A program made the translations under genes and the position numbers. 64,000 nt of DNA from Salegentibacter holothuriorum (lineage in GTDB: Bacteria > Bacteroidota > Bacteroidia > Flavobacteriales > Flavobacteriaceae). How positions within the stretch are numbered: position 1 is the stretch's first letter; the number at the start of each line of letters is the position of its first letter. The notes below the pieces were generated by a model. It worked only from the letters and a program-made list of their open reading frames with translations. It did not search any database and was not told where the DNA came from. Shown in pieces: positions 44,378 to 54,248 of this stretch. The DNA lies in contig NZ_FUYY01000009.1 of NCBI RefSeq assembly GCF_900168045.1, positions 1 through 64,000 on the forward strand, read 5' to 3'.

Positions 44378-44510
44378 AAGCTGTCTAAAAAGTCCTTTTG
44401 ATTGACCGTCATTCTGAATTTATTTCAGAATCTAACAAGTTGATATTCTATATCATATTAGAACCTGAAACCAGTTCAGGTTGACGATAACTGGACTTTC
44501 CAGACAGCTT
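44378..44510 (-). terminator. Composite terminator with REP pair, after lon
   Basis: An 18-bp arm AAGCTGTCTAAAAAGTCC (44378-44395) pairs with 44493-44510 (two mismatches). On the minus strand the distal arm ends in AGACAGCTTTTTTT, the T run of a terminator for lon (stop 44520). The loop holds two inverted REP-like units, CGTCATTCTGAATTTATTTC (44407-44427) and GAACCTGAAACCAGTTCAGG (44461-44480) plus TTGAC. The same layout occurs at 14035-14125. Confidence 0.75.
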
Positions 44511-44519
44511 CTTTATTGA

Positions 44520-46970
44520 TTAAAGCGTCTTGGCGTTTTTCACCTTTTGTTTGGTGATCGCAAGATCTATAACTTCACTCATTTCATTTACATAATGAAA
44601 AGTAAGTCCTTTTAAATAATCTTCTTTAATCTCTTTTATATCACGTTCATTCTCTTTACAAAGAATAATCTCTTTAATGCGAGCACGTTTGGCTGCAAGA
44701 ATTTTTTCTTTGATTCCTCCTACCGGCAGCACTTTTCCTCTAAGGGTAATTTCCCCTGTCATCGCAATACTTTTCTTCACTTTGCGTTGCGTAAATAAAG
44801 AAACCAAAGAGGTTAGCATTGTTATACCGGCACTAGGTCCATCTTTTGGCGTTGCTCCTTCCGGCACATGAATATGAACATTGTATTTTTCAAATATTGA
44901 AGGATCTAAACCAAGCTCTTCAGCATTAGATTTCATATACTCCATTGCAATGGTAGCCGATTCTTTCATTACTTTACCAAGGTTTCCGGTAATATTCAAG
45001 TTACCTTTTCCTTTAGAAAGTATAGATTCAATAAAAAGAATATCTCCACCAACTTGTGTCCAGGCTAAACCTGTAACCACACCTGCAACTTCATTATTCT
45101 CGTATTTGTCGCGCTCCAGTCTTGGACTACCCAGTACTTCTATAACATCTTCGTTGGTTACTTTAACATTATATTCGTCCTCCATCGCAATATTTTTGGC
45201 TGCATGACGTACCATTTTTGCGATTTGTTTTTCCAAGCCACGAACTCCAGATTCCCTGGTATAACCTTCAACTATTTTCTCTAATTGAGGCTTGGCAATT
45301 TTAATATGCTCTTTGGTAAGTCCGTGCTCTTTTAATTGCTTCGGAAGCAGGTGTTGTTTGGCAATCTCTACCTTCTCCTCTATGGTATAACCAGTAACAT
45401 TAATAATTTCCATACGATCCCTAAGCGCAGGTTGTATGGTATTTAAAGTATTTGCTGTAGCCACGAACATTACCTTAGAAAGGTCAAAGCCCATTTCTAA
45501 AAAATTATCGTGGAATTCACTGTTTTGTTCGGGATCCAATACTTCTAATAAAGCTGAAGAAGGGTCTCCGGCGTGTCCAATACTTAATTTATCAATTTCA
45601 TCTAAGACAAAAACAGGATTACTTGTTCCTGCTTTTTTAAGGGATTGAATAATTCTACCCGGCATCGCCCCTATATAGGTTTTTCTATGCCCACGTATTT
45701 CGGCTTCATCTCTTAAGCCACCGAGTGAAATTCTCACATACTCTCTACCGAGTGCCTCGGCCATAGATTTACCAAGCGAAGTTTTCCCAACTCCGGGAGG
45801 ACCGTAAAGACAAAGGATTGGAGATTTCATATCGTTTCTCAATTTGAGAACCGCTAAATATTCTATAATTCTTTGCTTTACATCATCTAAACCATAATGG
45901 TCTCGATCAAGTATTTTTTTAGCTCGTTTTAAATCGAATTTATCTTTGCTGAATTCATTCCACGGAAGATCTAAGAACAAATCTAAATAATTTCGTTGAA
46001 TCGAATATTCAGCAACTTGCGGATTCATTCGTTGCATTTTTGAAATCTCTTTATCAAAATGCTTTTTTATTTTTTCATCCCATTTTTTCTTCTTCGCACG
46101 CTGGCGCATCTCTTCAAGCTCATCTTCTTGAGAAACACCTCCAAGTTCTTCCTGAATAGTTTTCATTTGCTGATGAAGAAAATATTCACGCTGCTGCTGA
46201 CTCATATCGCTTTGCACCTTGCTTTGAATGTCATTTTTAAGTTCCAGTTTTTGAAACTCAACATTCATATGTCGTAAAGTTGTTAGCGCGCGCTCTTTAA
46301 GATCGTTTGTTTCCAACAGTTTTTGCTTGTCTTCTACCGCAAGATTCATATTAGAAGAAACAAAATTGATAAGGAAAGAAGAACTTTCAATATTCTTAAT
46401 AGCGAAAGAAGCTTCACTTGGAATATTAGGACTTCCCTTAATTATTTGAAGCGCAAGTTCCTTTATAGAATCTATAATTGCAGGAAATTCTTTATTATCA
46501 ATTTCCGGTCTTGCTTCAGGAACTTCCTTAATATTTGCTGTTAGGTAAGGTTCCTCCTGAACAATTTCGTTTATTTCAAAACGCTTTTTACCCTGAATGA
46601 TCACCGTGGTATTCCCATCGGGCATTTTTAACACTCTTAAAATACGTGCAACAACCCCCGTGCGGTAAATATCTTTGGCCGTAGGATTTTCTACTTCTTC
46701 ATCTTTCTGAGCAACAACCCCAATGATCTTGGAATCGTTATTGGCTTCATTGATTAATTTAATAGAAGTATCCCTTCCTGCGGTGATAGGAATTACTACT
46801 CCCGGAAACAACACAGTATTTCTTAAAGGAAGAATTGGTAAGGTTTCGGGTAGTTCTTCACGATTAATTTCCTCTTCATCTTCCGGCGTCATTAAAGGAA
46901 TTAAATCTGCGTCCTGATCTATATCTTGCAATGACAAACTGTCAAAACTTGTTAATTTCGTTTTAGCCAT
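44520..46970 (-). CDS. lon: ATP-dependent Lon protease
   Basis: 816 residues. LON substrate-binding domain (about 40-235; [19 protein letters not shown]), coiled-coil region, AAA+ domain with Walker [17 protein letters not shown] and Walker B FVLDEIDK, and the Ser-Lys dyad: S713 in DGPSAGITM and K754 in [10 protein letters not shown]. Degrades misfolded and regulatory proteins in the cytoplasm. It is monocistronic and divergent from the ECF sigma gene at 47189. Confidence 0.97.
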   Translation of the reverse strand: MAKTKLTSFDSLSLQDIDQDADLIPLMTPEDEEEINREELPETLPILPLRNTVLFPGVVIPITAGRDTSIKLINEANNDSKIIGVVAQKDEEVENPTAKDIYRTGVVARILRVLKMPDGNTTVIIQGKKRFEINEIVQEEPYLTANIKEVPEARPEIDNKEFPAIIDSIKELALQIIKGSPNIPSEASFAIKNIESSSFLINFVSSNMNLAVEDKQKLLETNDLKERALTTLRHMNVEFQKLELKNDIQSKVQSDMSQQQREYFLHQQMKTIQEELGGVSQEDELEEMRQRAKKKKWDEKIKKHFDKEISKMQRMNPQVAEYSIQRNYLDLFLDLPWNEFSKDKFDLKRAKKILDRDHYGLDDVKQRIIEYLAVLKLRNDMKSPILCLYGPPGVGKTSLGKSMAEALGREYVRISLGGLRDEAEIRGHRKTYIGAMPGRIIQSLKKAGTSNPVFVLDEIDKLSIGHAGDPSSALLEVLDPEQNSEFHDNFLEMGFDLSKVMFVATANTLNTIQPALRDRMEIINVTGYTIEEKVEIAKQHLLPKQLKEHGLTKEHIKIAKPQLEKIVEGYTRESGVRGLEKQIAKMVRHAAKNIAMEDEYNVKVTNEDVIEVLGSPRLERDKYENNEVAGVVTGLAWTQVGGDILFIESILSKGKGNLNITGNLGKVMKESATIAMEYMKSNAEELGLDPSIFEKYNVHIHVPEGATPKDGPSAGITMLTSLVSLFTQRKVKKSIAMTGEITLRGKVLPVGGIKEKILAAKRARIKEIILCKENERDIKEIKEDYLKGLTFHYVNEMSEVIDLAITKQKVKNAKTL

Positions 46971-47188
46971 AATTTATTTTAGGTCAAACTGTCACAACAG
47001 TTTATGGTTCTTAATCTTTTCTTATTTCTTTAGAGCCTTGAACTTAGCTTTCTAAGCGGCTTTTTATGCAATTTCTATTAGAAGTAGTCAATTCCTATGC
47101 CACCATCTTTTTTATATTTTTTTTCTCAAAAGTGTAACAAATAAAAATCAAAGCTATCTTTATTATAGAAACTAGATAGTTTTTTTAC

Positions 47189-47797
47189 TTGATATCAACC
47201 ATCACACATATTAATGATCTTATTGTACGTTGCCAAAAAGGTGATCAGCAGGCGCAAATGGAAGTGTATGAGCGCTACTATAAAGCCATGTACAATACAT
47301 CTGTGCGTATTGTAAAAGATACCGCCGAAGCTGAAGACATTATGCAGGAAGCTTTTTTAAAGGCTTTTTCTAAAATAAACGCTTTAAAGGAAGTTTCAAC
47401 TTTTGGAGCCTGGTTAAAAAGAATAGTAGTCAATCTAAGCATTAATTCCTTCAACCATAAGGTAAAATTAAATGAGGTTACCTATAACGATGAGTTGAAA
47501 AACGAAGCAGATGAAAGTGAGGGAATTATTCTTGAAGAAGATTCAAAAAATGATAAAGTAAAAAAGATTTTAAAAACGCTTAATAATCTTAAAGAAAATT
47601 ACCGTGTTGCTTTAACGTTACACTTAATTGAAGGTTACGACTACGAAGAGATTGGTGAGATTTTAAACCTTAGCTATGCAAATTGCCGAACAACAATCTC
47701 AAGAGCTAAGGAAAGTCTGAGAAAAAAATTACTGAAGGATGAAACCGGCATGATGCCAGATACAAAAACCGGTAAAAAACCAGGAGAAAATAATTAG
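47189..47797 (+). CDS. ECF-type RNA polymerase sigma factor (sigma-70 family)
   Basis: 202 residues from a TTG at 47189 (MISTITHINDLIVRCQKGDQ); no ATG occurs before AQMEVY and region 2 needs this start. Region 2 is EDIMQEAFLKAFSKINAL, region 4 is LHLIEGYDYEEIGEILNLSYANCRTTISRAKESLRKKL. It is followed after about 40 bp by a single-span membrane protein, which probably acts as its anti-sigma factor. It likely controls the downstream envelope genes and itself. Confidence 0.92.
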   Translation: MISTITHINDLIVRCQKGDQQAQMEVYERYYKAMYNTSVRIVKDTAEAEDIMQEAFLKAFSKINALKEVSTFGAWLKRIVVNLSINSFNHKVKLNEVTYNDELKNEADESEGIILEEDSKNDKVKKILKTLNNLKENYRVALTLHLIEGYDYEEIGEILNLSYANCRTTISRAKESLRKKLLKDETGMMPDTKTGKKPGENN

Positions 47798-47837
47798 TCT
47801 GTGATAAGCTTACTGGATTATTTCAATTTTTAAAATT

Positions 47838-48404
47838 ATGAAAAACGATAATATAAACAAGCTATTTAACGAGCTGGATTTCGATAATAAGGAACCAGCA
47901 ACCGGGCATAAAGAAAGATTCCTGGAAAAGCTGGAAGAACAAAATAGCCATTCCAAAAATTTAACTAAGGGCTCAAACAGCAGAAGCCTATGGGCGCCTA
48001 TGCTTTCGGTGGCTGCGATACTTGCTATAGCTTTTATGGTTTTTGCAGGATTTTTCAACGAAAACTCCTATAAAAATCAAGGAGATTTAGCTAGTGTTTC
48101 TCCTCAAATGAAAGAAACGAAACAGTTTTACACCCAGCTTATTGAAACCGAGCTGCAAAACTTAAAAGCGGAAAATGCCCCGGGAACTGAAGCTATCGTT
48201 GAAGATGCTTTAACCCAGCTAGCAAAACTGGAAACAGAATATGAAGAACTTCAAAAGGACTTGCGAAATAGCGGGCAGGATAAACGTGTGATTTATGCCA
48301 TGATCTCTAATTTTCAGCAAAGAATAGATCTCTTAAAACAAGTACTCGACCAAATAGAAAATATTAAATCTCTAAAAAATAAAAGCGATGAAAACTATAT
48401 TTAA
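47838..48404 (+). CDS. Membrane protein, possible anti-sigma partner
   Basis: 188 residues. The cytosolic N-terminus (KLFNELDFDNKEPATGHKERF) is followed by one membrane span at about 51-71 and a long helical periplasmic part (KQFYTQLIETELQNL, LAKLETEYEELQKDLRNSG). No zinc-binding HxxxCxxC motif is visible, so it is not a ZAS anti-sigma factor; the call is based on position after the sigma gene and topology. It overlaps the next gene by 17 bp. Confidence 0.78.
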   Translation: MKNDNINKLFNELDFDNKEPATGHKERFLEKLEEQNSHSKNLTKGSNSRSLWAPMLSVAAILAIAFMVFAGFFNENSYKNQGDLASVSPQMKETKQFYTQLIETELQNLKAENAPGTEAIVEDALTQLAKLETEYEELQKDLRNSGQDKRVIYAMISNFQQRIDLLKQVLDQIENIKSLKNKSDENYI

Positions 48405-49473
48405 CATCATAATGCTAGTGCTATTAGTTCCGGCAGTAAGTTACTGTAACGGCGATTTAGACGGCAGGCATACCAAGACCAAAAAAGTCTCAAAATCTTA
48501 CAATGTAAGCGCCACAGATATGCTAACTATAGATAACAGCTATGGAAATATAGATATTTCTACCTGGAACCAGAATAAAGTAGTGATAGAAGTGAATATA
48601 AAAACAAATGGTGACGATGAGGAAAAAGTACAAAAGAAATTAGACGAAATTAATATAGAATTTAATCAATCATCTTCTGGGGTGAGCGCGAAAACCCATT
48701 TTAAAAGAGAGGAACAATCCTGGTGGAGCTCGCTTTTTAATAGTTCTAATAATGTAAATATGGAGATTAATTATATAATAAAAGCTCCGGAAAAACACAG
48801 TGTGGATATTAAAAATGATTACGGCGGAATTTATATAGACCGGCTATTGGGTAACGCTAAAATAAACTGCGATTATGGAAAGGTTGATATTGGAGAATTA
48901 AGAGGAAACTCGAATCAGCTAAATTTTGACTATACCAGAAACAGCCACATTGGCTATGTAAAGAATGCTGAAATAAATGCCGATTACAGCGGATATGAAA
49001 TTGAAGAAGCCGGAAAACTATATGTAAACGCCGATTATACCGACTCCAGGATTAAAAAAGTAGCCCAACTTGATTTTAATTGCGATTATGGTAGTATCAC
49101 TATTGAAAAAGCGAAAAGAATTGTGGGCAATGGTGATTACTTAAGCACCAAAATAGGGCGTGTGTTCGAATCTTTAGATCTAAATTTAGATTATGGTTCA
49201 GCAAGTATTGAAAAACTTATAAAAGGAGTTTCTAAAGTAGAAATAAATACTGATTATGCCGGAATAAAACTGGGCTATGATAGTGAGCATCCTTTTAATT
49301 TCACCGTAAAATCTTCTTATGGAAATGCGAAAGGCCTGGAAGAGATGGAAATTAGAAAACGTCACGACAAAAACACCAGTAAACTCTATGAAGGTTACCA
49401 CCTGCAAGAAAATAGCGGAAATACCATTTACATCAACACTAATTATGGAAATGTAACTTTTAATAAAAACTAA
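48388..49473 (+). CDS. DUF4097-like beta-helical secreted protein
   Basis: 361 residues with a signal peptide ending near YC. After an N-terminal beta region (TDMLTIDNSYGNIDISTW), the protein is a regular right-handed beta-helix of about 20-residue turns with an NxDY signature (NADYSGYEIEEAGKLYVNAD, FNCDYGSITI, LNLDYGSASI). It is probably exported to the surface or periplasm. Overlaps the anti-sigma candidate by 17 bp and precedes a GIN-domain gene. Confidence 0.84.
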   Translation: MKTIFNIIMLVLLVPAVSYCNGDLDGRHTKTKKVSKSYNVSATDMLTIDNSYGNIDISTWNQNKVVIEVNIKTNGDDEEKVQKKLDEINIEFNQSSSGVSAKTHFKREEQSWWSSLFNSSNNVNMEINYIIKAPEKHSVDIKNDYGGIYIDRLLGNAKINCDYGKVDIGELRGNSNQLNFDYTRNSHIGYVKNAEINADYSGYEIEEAGKLYVNADYTDSRIKKVAQLDFNCDYGSITIEKAKRIVGNGDYLSTKIGRVFESLDLNLDYGSASIEKLIKGVSKVEINTDYAGIKLGYDSEHPFNFTVKSSYGNAKGLEEMEIRKRHDKNTSKLYEGYHLQENSGNTIYINTNYGNVTFNKN

Positions 49474-49502
49474 AATATTTATCAATCAAAAAACACAAAA
49501 TC

Positions 49503-50237
49503 ATGAAAAATCTATTCTTAATATTAGCAGTATCATTCATCGCAATTACTCCCGCACAATGCCAATGGTGGGGCAGCAACGAAACTATAAGAGGTAATGG
49601 CGATATGACTTCAGAAAAAAGAAACACTGTAAATTATGATGAGATCTCGCTGGTAGGCTCAATGGATGTTGAATTGGTTTCTGGTACCGAAGGCAATTTA
49701 ACCGTAGAGGCCGAAAGCAACCTGCAAGAATATATCACTACCGAAGTAAATGGAGGCATCTTAAAAATTTCAGTAGAAAAAGGTTATAATTTGAAACCAT
49801 CCAGGAATAACGGAATTAAAATTACTGTTCCTTATAAAGATTTAGCAGCCGTAGAAGTAACCGGCTCTGGCGATGTTTGGAATACGTCAAAAATAAACGC
49901 AAAAAAGTTTAGTACGAAAGTAACCGGATCTGGGGATATTAAATTAGAGCTGGAGGTGGAAAATCTTACAGGACAAGTTACCGGATCTGGGGACATTCTT
50001 TTATCGGGAAAAGCTAAAGATTTTGAATGTAAGGTTACCGGATCTGGAGATTTTAAGGCCTACAACCTTAAGGCAGAAAATGTAGAAGCTACCGTAATGG
50101 GGTCTGGGGATATTCAACTTTCAGTCAATTCAAGCTTAAAAGCTAAAGTGATGGGCTCTGGAGATATAAAGTACAAAGGAAACCCTAAGCGTCAGGATTT
50201 TAAAACTTCGGGTTCGGGTTCGGTTTCCAGTTATTAA
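49503..50237 (+). CDS. GIN-domain (DUF2807) secreted protein
   Basis: 244 residues with signal peptide MKNLFLILAVSFIAITPAQC. Repeats of a TGSGD or MGSGD motif at about 20-residue spacing (TGSGDVWN, TGSGDIKL, TGSGDILL, TGSGDFKA, MGSGDIQL, MGSGDIKY) form a beta-solenoid, as in DUF2807 proteins. The first Cys after the signal could be a lipid site, but no firm lipobox is seen. It ends the ECF operon. A second GIN protein is encoded at 38125. Confidence 0.87.
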   Translation: MKNLFLILAVSFIAITPAQCQWWGSNETIRGNGDMTSEKRNTVNYDEISLVGSMDVELVSGTEGNLTVEAESNLQEYITTEVNGGILKISVEKGYNLKPSRNNGIKITVPYKDLAAVEVTGSGDVWNTSKINAKKFSTKVTGSGDIKLELEVENLTGQVTGSGDILLSGKAKDFECKVTGSGDFKAYNLKAENVEATVMGSGDIQLSVNSSLKAKVMGSGDIKYKGNPKRQDFKTSGSGSVSSY

Positions 50238-50273
50238 AAGCCTATTAAAAAATAATTGAAAAAGAAAAATTGC

Positions 50274-51611
50274 TTAAATCCTGTCTTTTTTGGCAGGATT
50301 TTTTATTGGCACCCTTAGCAGCAATATCACTCCAGCGATAAAGAAAACCACAAAAAATAAGATTGAATTCCGTACACTTCCGGTTATTTGCGCTACCATC
50401 CCATAAAGGAACATTCCAATAACAATTCCTATTTTTTCGGCTACGTCATAAAAACTGAAATAACTAGTGGTATCTATGGCGTTCTTCGGAAGCATTTTAG
50501 AATAAGTAGACCTGGACAGGGATTGTATACCTCCCATAACCAAACCTACTGAAGCCGCTGCCACATAAAATTGCTGCGGACTAACAATAAAAAAGGCATA
50601 TCCACAGATGGCTATCCAAATGAGATTAATAAAGATCAGGATTTTAATATTTCCAAATTTAAGCGCCAACCGGGAGGTTAAGGTAGCGCCGGCCACAGCA
50701 ACCAATTGAATCAATAAAATACTAATAATCAACCCTGTAGTTGCATCTTGCTCTCCCCATTCTAATTCTTCGATTCCAAAATAAGTAGCAATTAACATTA
50801 TGGTTTGTACAGCCATACTGTAAACAAAAAAAGCAATTAGATATCGTTTAAGTTGGGTGTTGTGTTTAAGCGTGATCCATATTCCGCGAAGTTCTCTAAA
50901 TCCATTAAAGAGCACATTTTTGGTAAATGCGGCTTTTTTATTTCCTTTAGGTAAATAAGCATAAGTGTATTGGCTAAAACCAATCCACCAAACTCCCGTT
51001 AAAACAAAAGATAAGCGCGTAGGGAAAGCTTCACTTTCAAAACCAAAAGACTCGTAATTTAAAATCATTACCAGACAAATTACTAATAGAATAACACTAC
51101 CTATATATCCCAGGGAAAAACCCTTAGCACTAACTTTATCTTGTTGATCGGGAAAAGCAATATCGGGCAAATAAGAATTATAAAAAACCATACTGGCCCA
51201 AAAGCCTATAAGGGCAAGAAAATAACATAGTAATCCAAACCAAAGCTGTTCCAGGTTAAACCAAAAAAGACCAATACAAGATAAAGCTCCCAAATAGCAG
51301 AAAAACTTCAGGAAGTTCTTTTTATTACCCACATAATCGGCAATTCCCGACAAAATTGGACTTAAAATAGAAACCACTAAAAAGGCGGCTGCAGTAACAT
51401 AGCTTATTAAAGAGTCGTTATTAAAGCTTATCCCTAAAAAATTTACAGTATCATCTAGAATAGAACCGTCTTCATCTTTTACAATAGTAAGCGCTCCATA
51501 AAAAATAGGAAAGATCGCTGATGAAATCACCAGATTATAAACTGAATTTGCCCAATCATAGAAAGCCCAGGCATGTATTAACTTTTTATGCCCTTTGGGA
51601 AGTATCTTCAT
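50274..51611 (-). CDS. MFS transporter of UMF1/Atg22 type
   Basis: 445 residues with about twelve membrane spans. The start HKKLIHAWAFYDWANSVYN and the segment PILSGIADYVGNKKNFL match the UMF1 (Atg22-like) group of MFS transporters. The substrate is unknown; related proteins export amino acids from vacuoles. It is monocistronic, convergent with the GIN gene. Confidence 0.9.
   Translation of the reverse strand: MKILPKGHKKLIHAWAFYDWANSVYNLVISSAIFPIFYGALTIVKDEDGSILDDTVNFLGISFNNDSLISYVTAAAFLVVSILSPILSGIADYVGNKKNFLKFFCYLGALSCIGLFWFNLEQLWFGLLCYFLALIGFWASMVFYNSYLPDIAFPDQQDKVSAKGFSLGYIGSVILLVICLVMILNYESFGFESEAFPTRLSFVLTGVWWIGFSQYTYAYLPKGNKKAAFTKNVLFNGFRELRGIWITLKHNTQLKRYLIAFFVYSMAVQTIMLIATYFGIEELEWGEQDATTGLIISILLIQLVAVAGATLTSRLALKFGNIKILIFINLIWIAICGYAFFIVSPQQFYVAAASVGLVMGGIQSLSRSTYSKMLPKNAIDTTSYFSFYDVAEKIGIVIGMFLYGMVAQITGSVRNSILFFVVFFIAGVILLLRVPIKNPAKKDRI
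50276..50306 (+). terminator. Terminator for the ECF operon, inside the UMF1 3' end
   Basis: AAATCCTG (50276-50283) pairs with CAGGATTT (50294-50301), followed by a T run. It lies within the last codons of the UMF1 gene, so the two convergent transcripts overlap there. Confidence 0.75.
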
Positions 51612-51643
51612 TTATAGCGTTTTTTTGCTGAGCCCTAAAATAG

Positions 51644-51671
51644 AAAAAGCTGTCTTAAAAGACAGCTTTTT
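51644..51671 (-). terminator. Terminator of the M48 gene
   Basis: AAAAAGCTGTC (51644-51654) pairs perfectly with GACAGCTTTTT (51661-51671) with a 6-base TTAAAA loop. The minus-strand orientation serves the M48 protease, which ends at 51694. Confidence 0.8.
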
Positions 51672-51693
51672 AATATAATTTCTAGATTATACG

Positions 51694-52515
51694 CTATTTA
51701 TAACTTGTTACTCCATATTTTGTGGCTTCTGCTTTCGCTTCTGGTGCCCATTGTTGTAAGTTATTAATTCTTGTTTGATTAGAAGGGTGAGTACTTAAAA
51801 ACTCCGGCGGAGCCTGACCACCACTTTGCGCAGCCATTCTTCTCCATAAATCTGCTGCCTCATCTGGATTATAACCGGCAATTGCCATTAAAGTTAAGCC
51901 AATTCTATCGGCCTCGGTTTCGTGGCTACGGCTAAAAGGTAACATCACTCCCAATTGCGTTCCCAAACCATAAGCTTGTGCAAAAATTTGTTGAGTTTCC
52001 TGGCTTCTTCCGCTTACGGCTACAGAACCGGCAACAGCGCCAAGTTGCTGCAATTGTGCAGCACTCATTCTTTGCGCACCATGATCAGCAAGGGCGTGGG
52101 CAATTTCGTGGGCCATTACTACGGCTACACCTGTTTCTGTTTCAGCTATGGGTAAAATTCCTGTATAGAAAACTATTTTTCCACCTGGCATTGCAAAGGC
52201 GTTTACTGCATCATCTTTTACTAAATTATACTCCCATCTAAAATCCTCTAAAAAACCCTGATAACCATTCGCATTCAGATATCTTTCAGCAGCGGTTTCT
52301 ATTTTATTTCCAACTCGCTTAATCATTTGTGCTTCAGCAGTTCCTCTTACCACTTCATTTTCAGACAAAAACTGATCATATTGATCAAAAGAGGTTGGAA
52401 ATAATTGATCGTTAGAAACAAAATTCAAATTCTTCTCTCCAGTAAAAGGATTGGTTTTACATGCCACTACCAGCAGTAAAACAGCCACCATACTTATTGA
52501 TTTTTTAAGTTTCAT
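51694..52515 (-). CDS. M48 family metalloprotease lipoprotein
   Basis: 273 residues. The lipobox VVAC gives lipid-anchored Cys at about residue 19. The zinc motif HEIAHALADHGAQRM (HExxH) is followed by the third-ligand region FSRSHETEADRIGLTLMAIAG (ExxxD). The family includes LoiP/YcaL-type periplasmic proteases with outer-membrane quality control roles. Monocistronic; followed by a terminator at 51644. Confidence 0.93.
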   Translation of the reverse strand: MKLKKSISMVAVLLLVVACKTNPFTGEKNLNFVSNDQLFPTSFDQYDQFLSENEVVRGTAEAQMIKRVGNKIETAAERYLNANGYQGFLEDFRWEYNLVKDDAVNAFAMPGGKIVFYTGILPIAETETGVAVVMAHEIAHALADHGAQRMSAAQLQQLGAVAGSVAVSGRSQETQQIFAQAYGLGTQLGVMLPFSRSHETEADRIGLTLMAIAGYNPDEAADLWRRMAAQSGGQAPPEFLSTHPSNQTRINNLQQWAPEAKAEATKYGVTSYK

Positions 52516-52701
52516 GTTTTTTGGTTTAGTTTTGTTAAAATTACAAAAGCCATTAAAGCCTTCTTATTGTTTTAAGCATCATTTAACAGTTTACAAGTTT
52601 TCAAAAATGATACCACAAACCCAAATAACGTTTAGAAGGCAAGGAACTAAAGTAGTAAGCATTCAGGAAATATGTAAATTGCAGCATCTTACTTCAAAAA
52701 A

Positions 52702-53571
52702 ATGAATCAGCAAAAAAAGGATCAAATTCCGGTACAACGATTATTAGTACCTAACTATATAAGATATACCGGGAAAGTACTTTCCAAAATTTCCCCATTT
52801 GTGGCCAGTAGATTTGCTGCCCAGCTTTTTTTAACTCCGTTTAAATACAAGCTTCCGGAACGAGAAAAAAATATGGATAAACTTTCTAACCAGTACAGGC
52901 TTGAAATTCCTAAAAGCAACCGTGAAATTGTAGTTTATGAATTTGGAAAAAGCAGTAAGAAAATTCTATTGGTTCATGGCTGGAGCGGGCGCGGCACACA
53001 ATTAGCTAAAATAGCAGAAGCACTAAAAGTTAAGGGTTACAGTACTATTAGTTTTGATGCACCGGCACACGGCAAAGCTCCCGGGCGAAGAAGTATGATG
53101 TTAGATTTTATTGATGCAATACACATTCTGGACGATAAATACGGACCCTTTGAAGCCGTAATTGGTCATTCTCTTGGTGGAATGGCGACCCTACGAGTAG
53201 CAAAAGAAGGGTTAAAAACAAAGAAACTGGCAATAATAGGTACTGCCAACAGTATAACCCATATAACCCGTGAGTTCGCTAAAAACTTAAAAATGAATAG
53301 AAAAGTAGCCGATAAAATGAAAGCTCACTTTGACAAGAAATTTGATATTGATCTGGATAGTTATTCAGGAGCGATTTCAGCTAAAGACGTCTCAGCCACT
53401 ACTCTGGTTATTCACGATGAAAATGATGTAGATGTTGAAATTTCTTCGGCTCACGATATTCACCATGCACTGGAAAACAGCGAGCTATATATTACCCAAG
53501 GTTTAGGGCATAGGCGTATTTTGGGCGACCCTGAGGTAATTAACAAAATCACAACGTTCATCGCGGTATAA
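52702..53571 (+). CDS. Alpha/beta hydrolase
   Basis: 289 residues. The oxyanion loop LLVHGWSGRGTQLAKIAEAL, nucleophile elbow VIGHSLGGMATLRVAK, and the late VIHDENDVDV then LGHRRILG motif give a Ser-Asp-His triad. N-terminal 60 residues are amphipathic. No signal peptide. Substrate unknown; divergent from the M48 gene by about 185 bp. Confidence 0.87.
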   Translation: MNQQKKDQIPVQRLLVPNYIRYTGKVLSKISPFVASRFAAQLFLTPFKYKLPEREKNMDKLSNQYRLEIPKSNREIVVYEFGKSSKKILLVHGWSGRGTQLAKIAEALKVKGYSTISFDAPAHGKAPGRRSMMLDFIDAIHILDDKYGPFEAVIGHSLGGMATLRVAKEGLKTKKLAIIGTANSITHITREFAKNLKMNRKVADKMKAHFDKKFDIDLDSYSGAISAKDVSATTLVIHDENDVDVEISSAHDIHHALENSELYITQGLGHRRILGDPEVINKITTFIAV

Positions 53572-53667
53572 TCTTTGTACTTTTAAAATAAAAAACGCAT
53601 TACTTATTTAATATGGCTATTACAGCCTTTAATAAATCAAGTATGTATTAATTAAATTTTATTAGCT

Positions 53668-54153
53668 ATGAAAAAGATACTACCAATTTTACTGGCCGTT
53701 TTTATATTTAGCTGCCAGGGCAATGCACAAAAAGATCAAAAAAAAACACAGGAAGAATTTGAAGTCTCTAAATCTGATAAGGAGTGGAAAGCCGAATTAA
53801 CCGATGCAGAATATCGTGTTTTGAGAAAAGCTGCTACCGAACCTTCGTTCTCCAGTCCTTTAAATGACATTAAAGAACCCGGAACCTTTGTTTGCGCTGC
53901 CTGCGGAAATGAATTATACGAAACCGAACATAAATTTATGAGTGGAACGGGTTGGCCAAGTTTTGACCGGGCTATTGAAGGCGGAGTTGCTTATGGTAAA
54001 GATTCAAAATTAGGTTATCAAAGAAACGAAGTTCACTGTGCTCGCTGTGGTGGGCATCTAGGCCACGTTTTTGACGATGGCCCGAGAGAAACCACCGGAA
54101 AAAGACATTGCATTAATGGAGTATCAATGGATTTTGAACCAAAAAAACAATAA
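53668..54153 (+). CDS. msrB: Peptide-methionine (R)-S-oxide reductase MsrB, exported form
   Basis: 161 residues with a lipobox-like signal (FIFSC, about residue 16). The MsrB domain follows: VCAACGNEL, GTGWPSFDRAI, GYQRNEVHCARCGGHLGHVF, and the catalytic C in KRHCINGVSMDF. Both CxxC zinc pairs and the active cysteine are present. It should repair methionine sulphoxide in envelope proteins. A second, cytosolic MsrB gene lies 95 bp downstream. Confidence 0.94.
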   Translation: MKKILPILLAVFIFSCQGNAQKDQKKTQEEFEVSKSDKEWKAELTDAEYRVLRKAATEPSFSSPLNDIKEPGTFVCAACGNELYETEHKFMSGTGWPSFDRAIEGGVAYGKDSKLGYQRNEVHCARCGGHLGHVFDDGPRETTGKRHCINGVSMDFEPKKQ

Positions 54154-54248
54154 GATTTCCGCCTTTACTGATATAAATTCAGCATAAGCTGCGGAAATGA
54201 GAAAGTTAAAAAGATTTCCGTCTATACGGAAATGACAAAAAATTAAGT
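54154..54248. repeat. Short palindromic spacer between the msrB genes
   Basis: It contains GATTTCCGTCTATACGGAAAT (54214-54234), a hairpin whose outer bases also appear as GATTTCCGCC at 54155 and GCGGAAATGA at 54190. This resembles the CCGTCATTTCCG-type dispersed elements, but only one copy is seen here. Confidence 0.4.

Noticed and set aside
44881-45207. 108-residue plus-strand ORF
   Set aside because: Antisense to lon in a well-conserved domain; no start signal or family resemblance.
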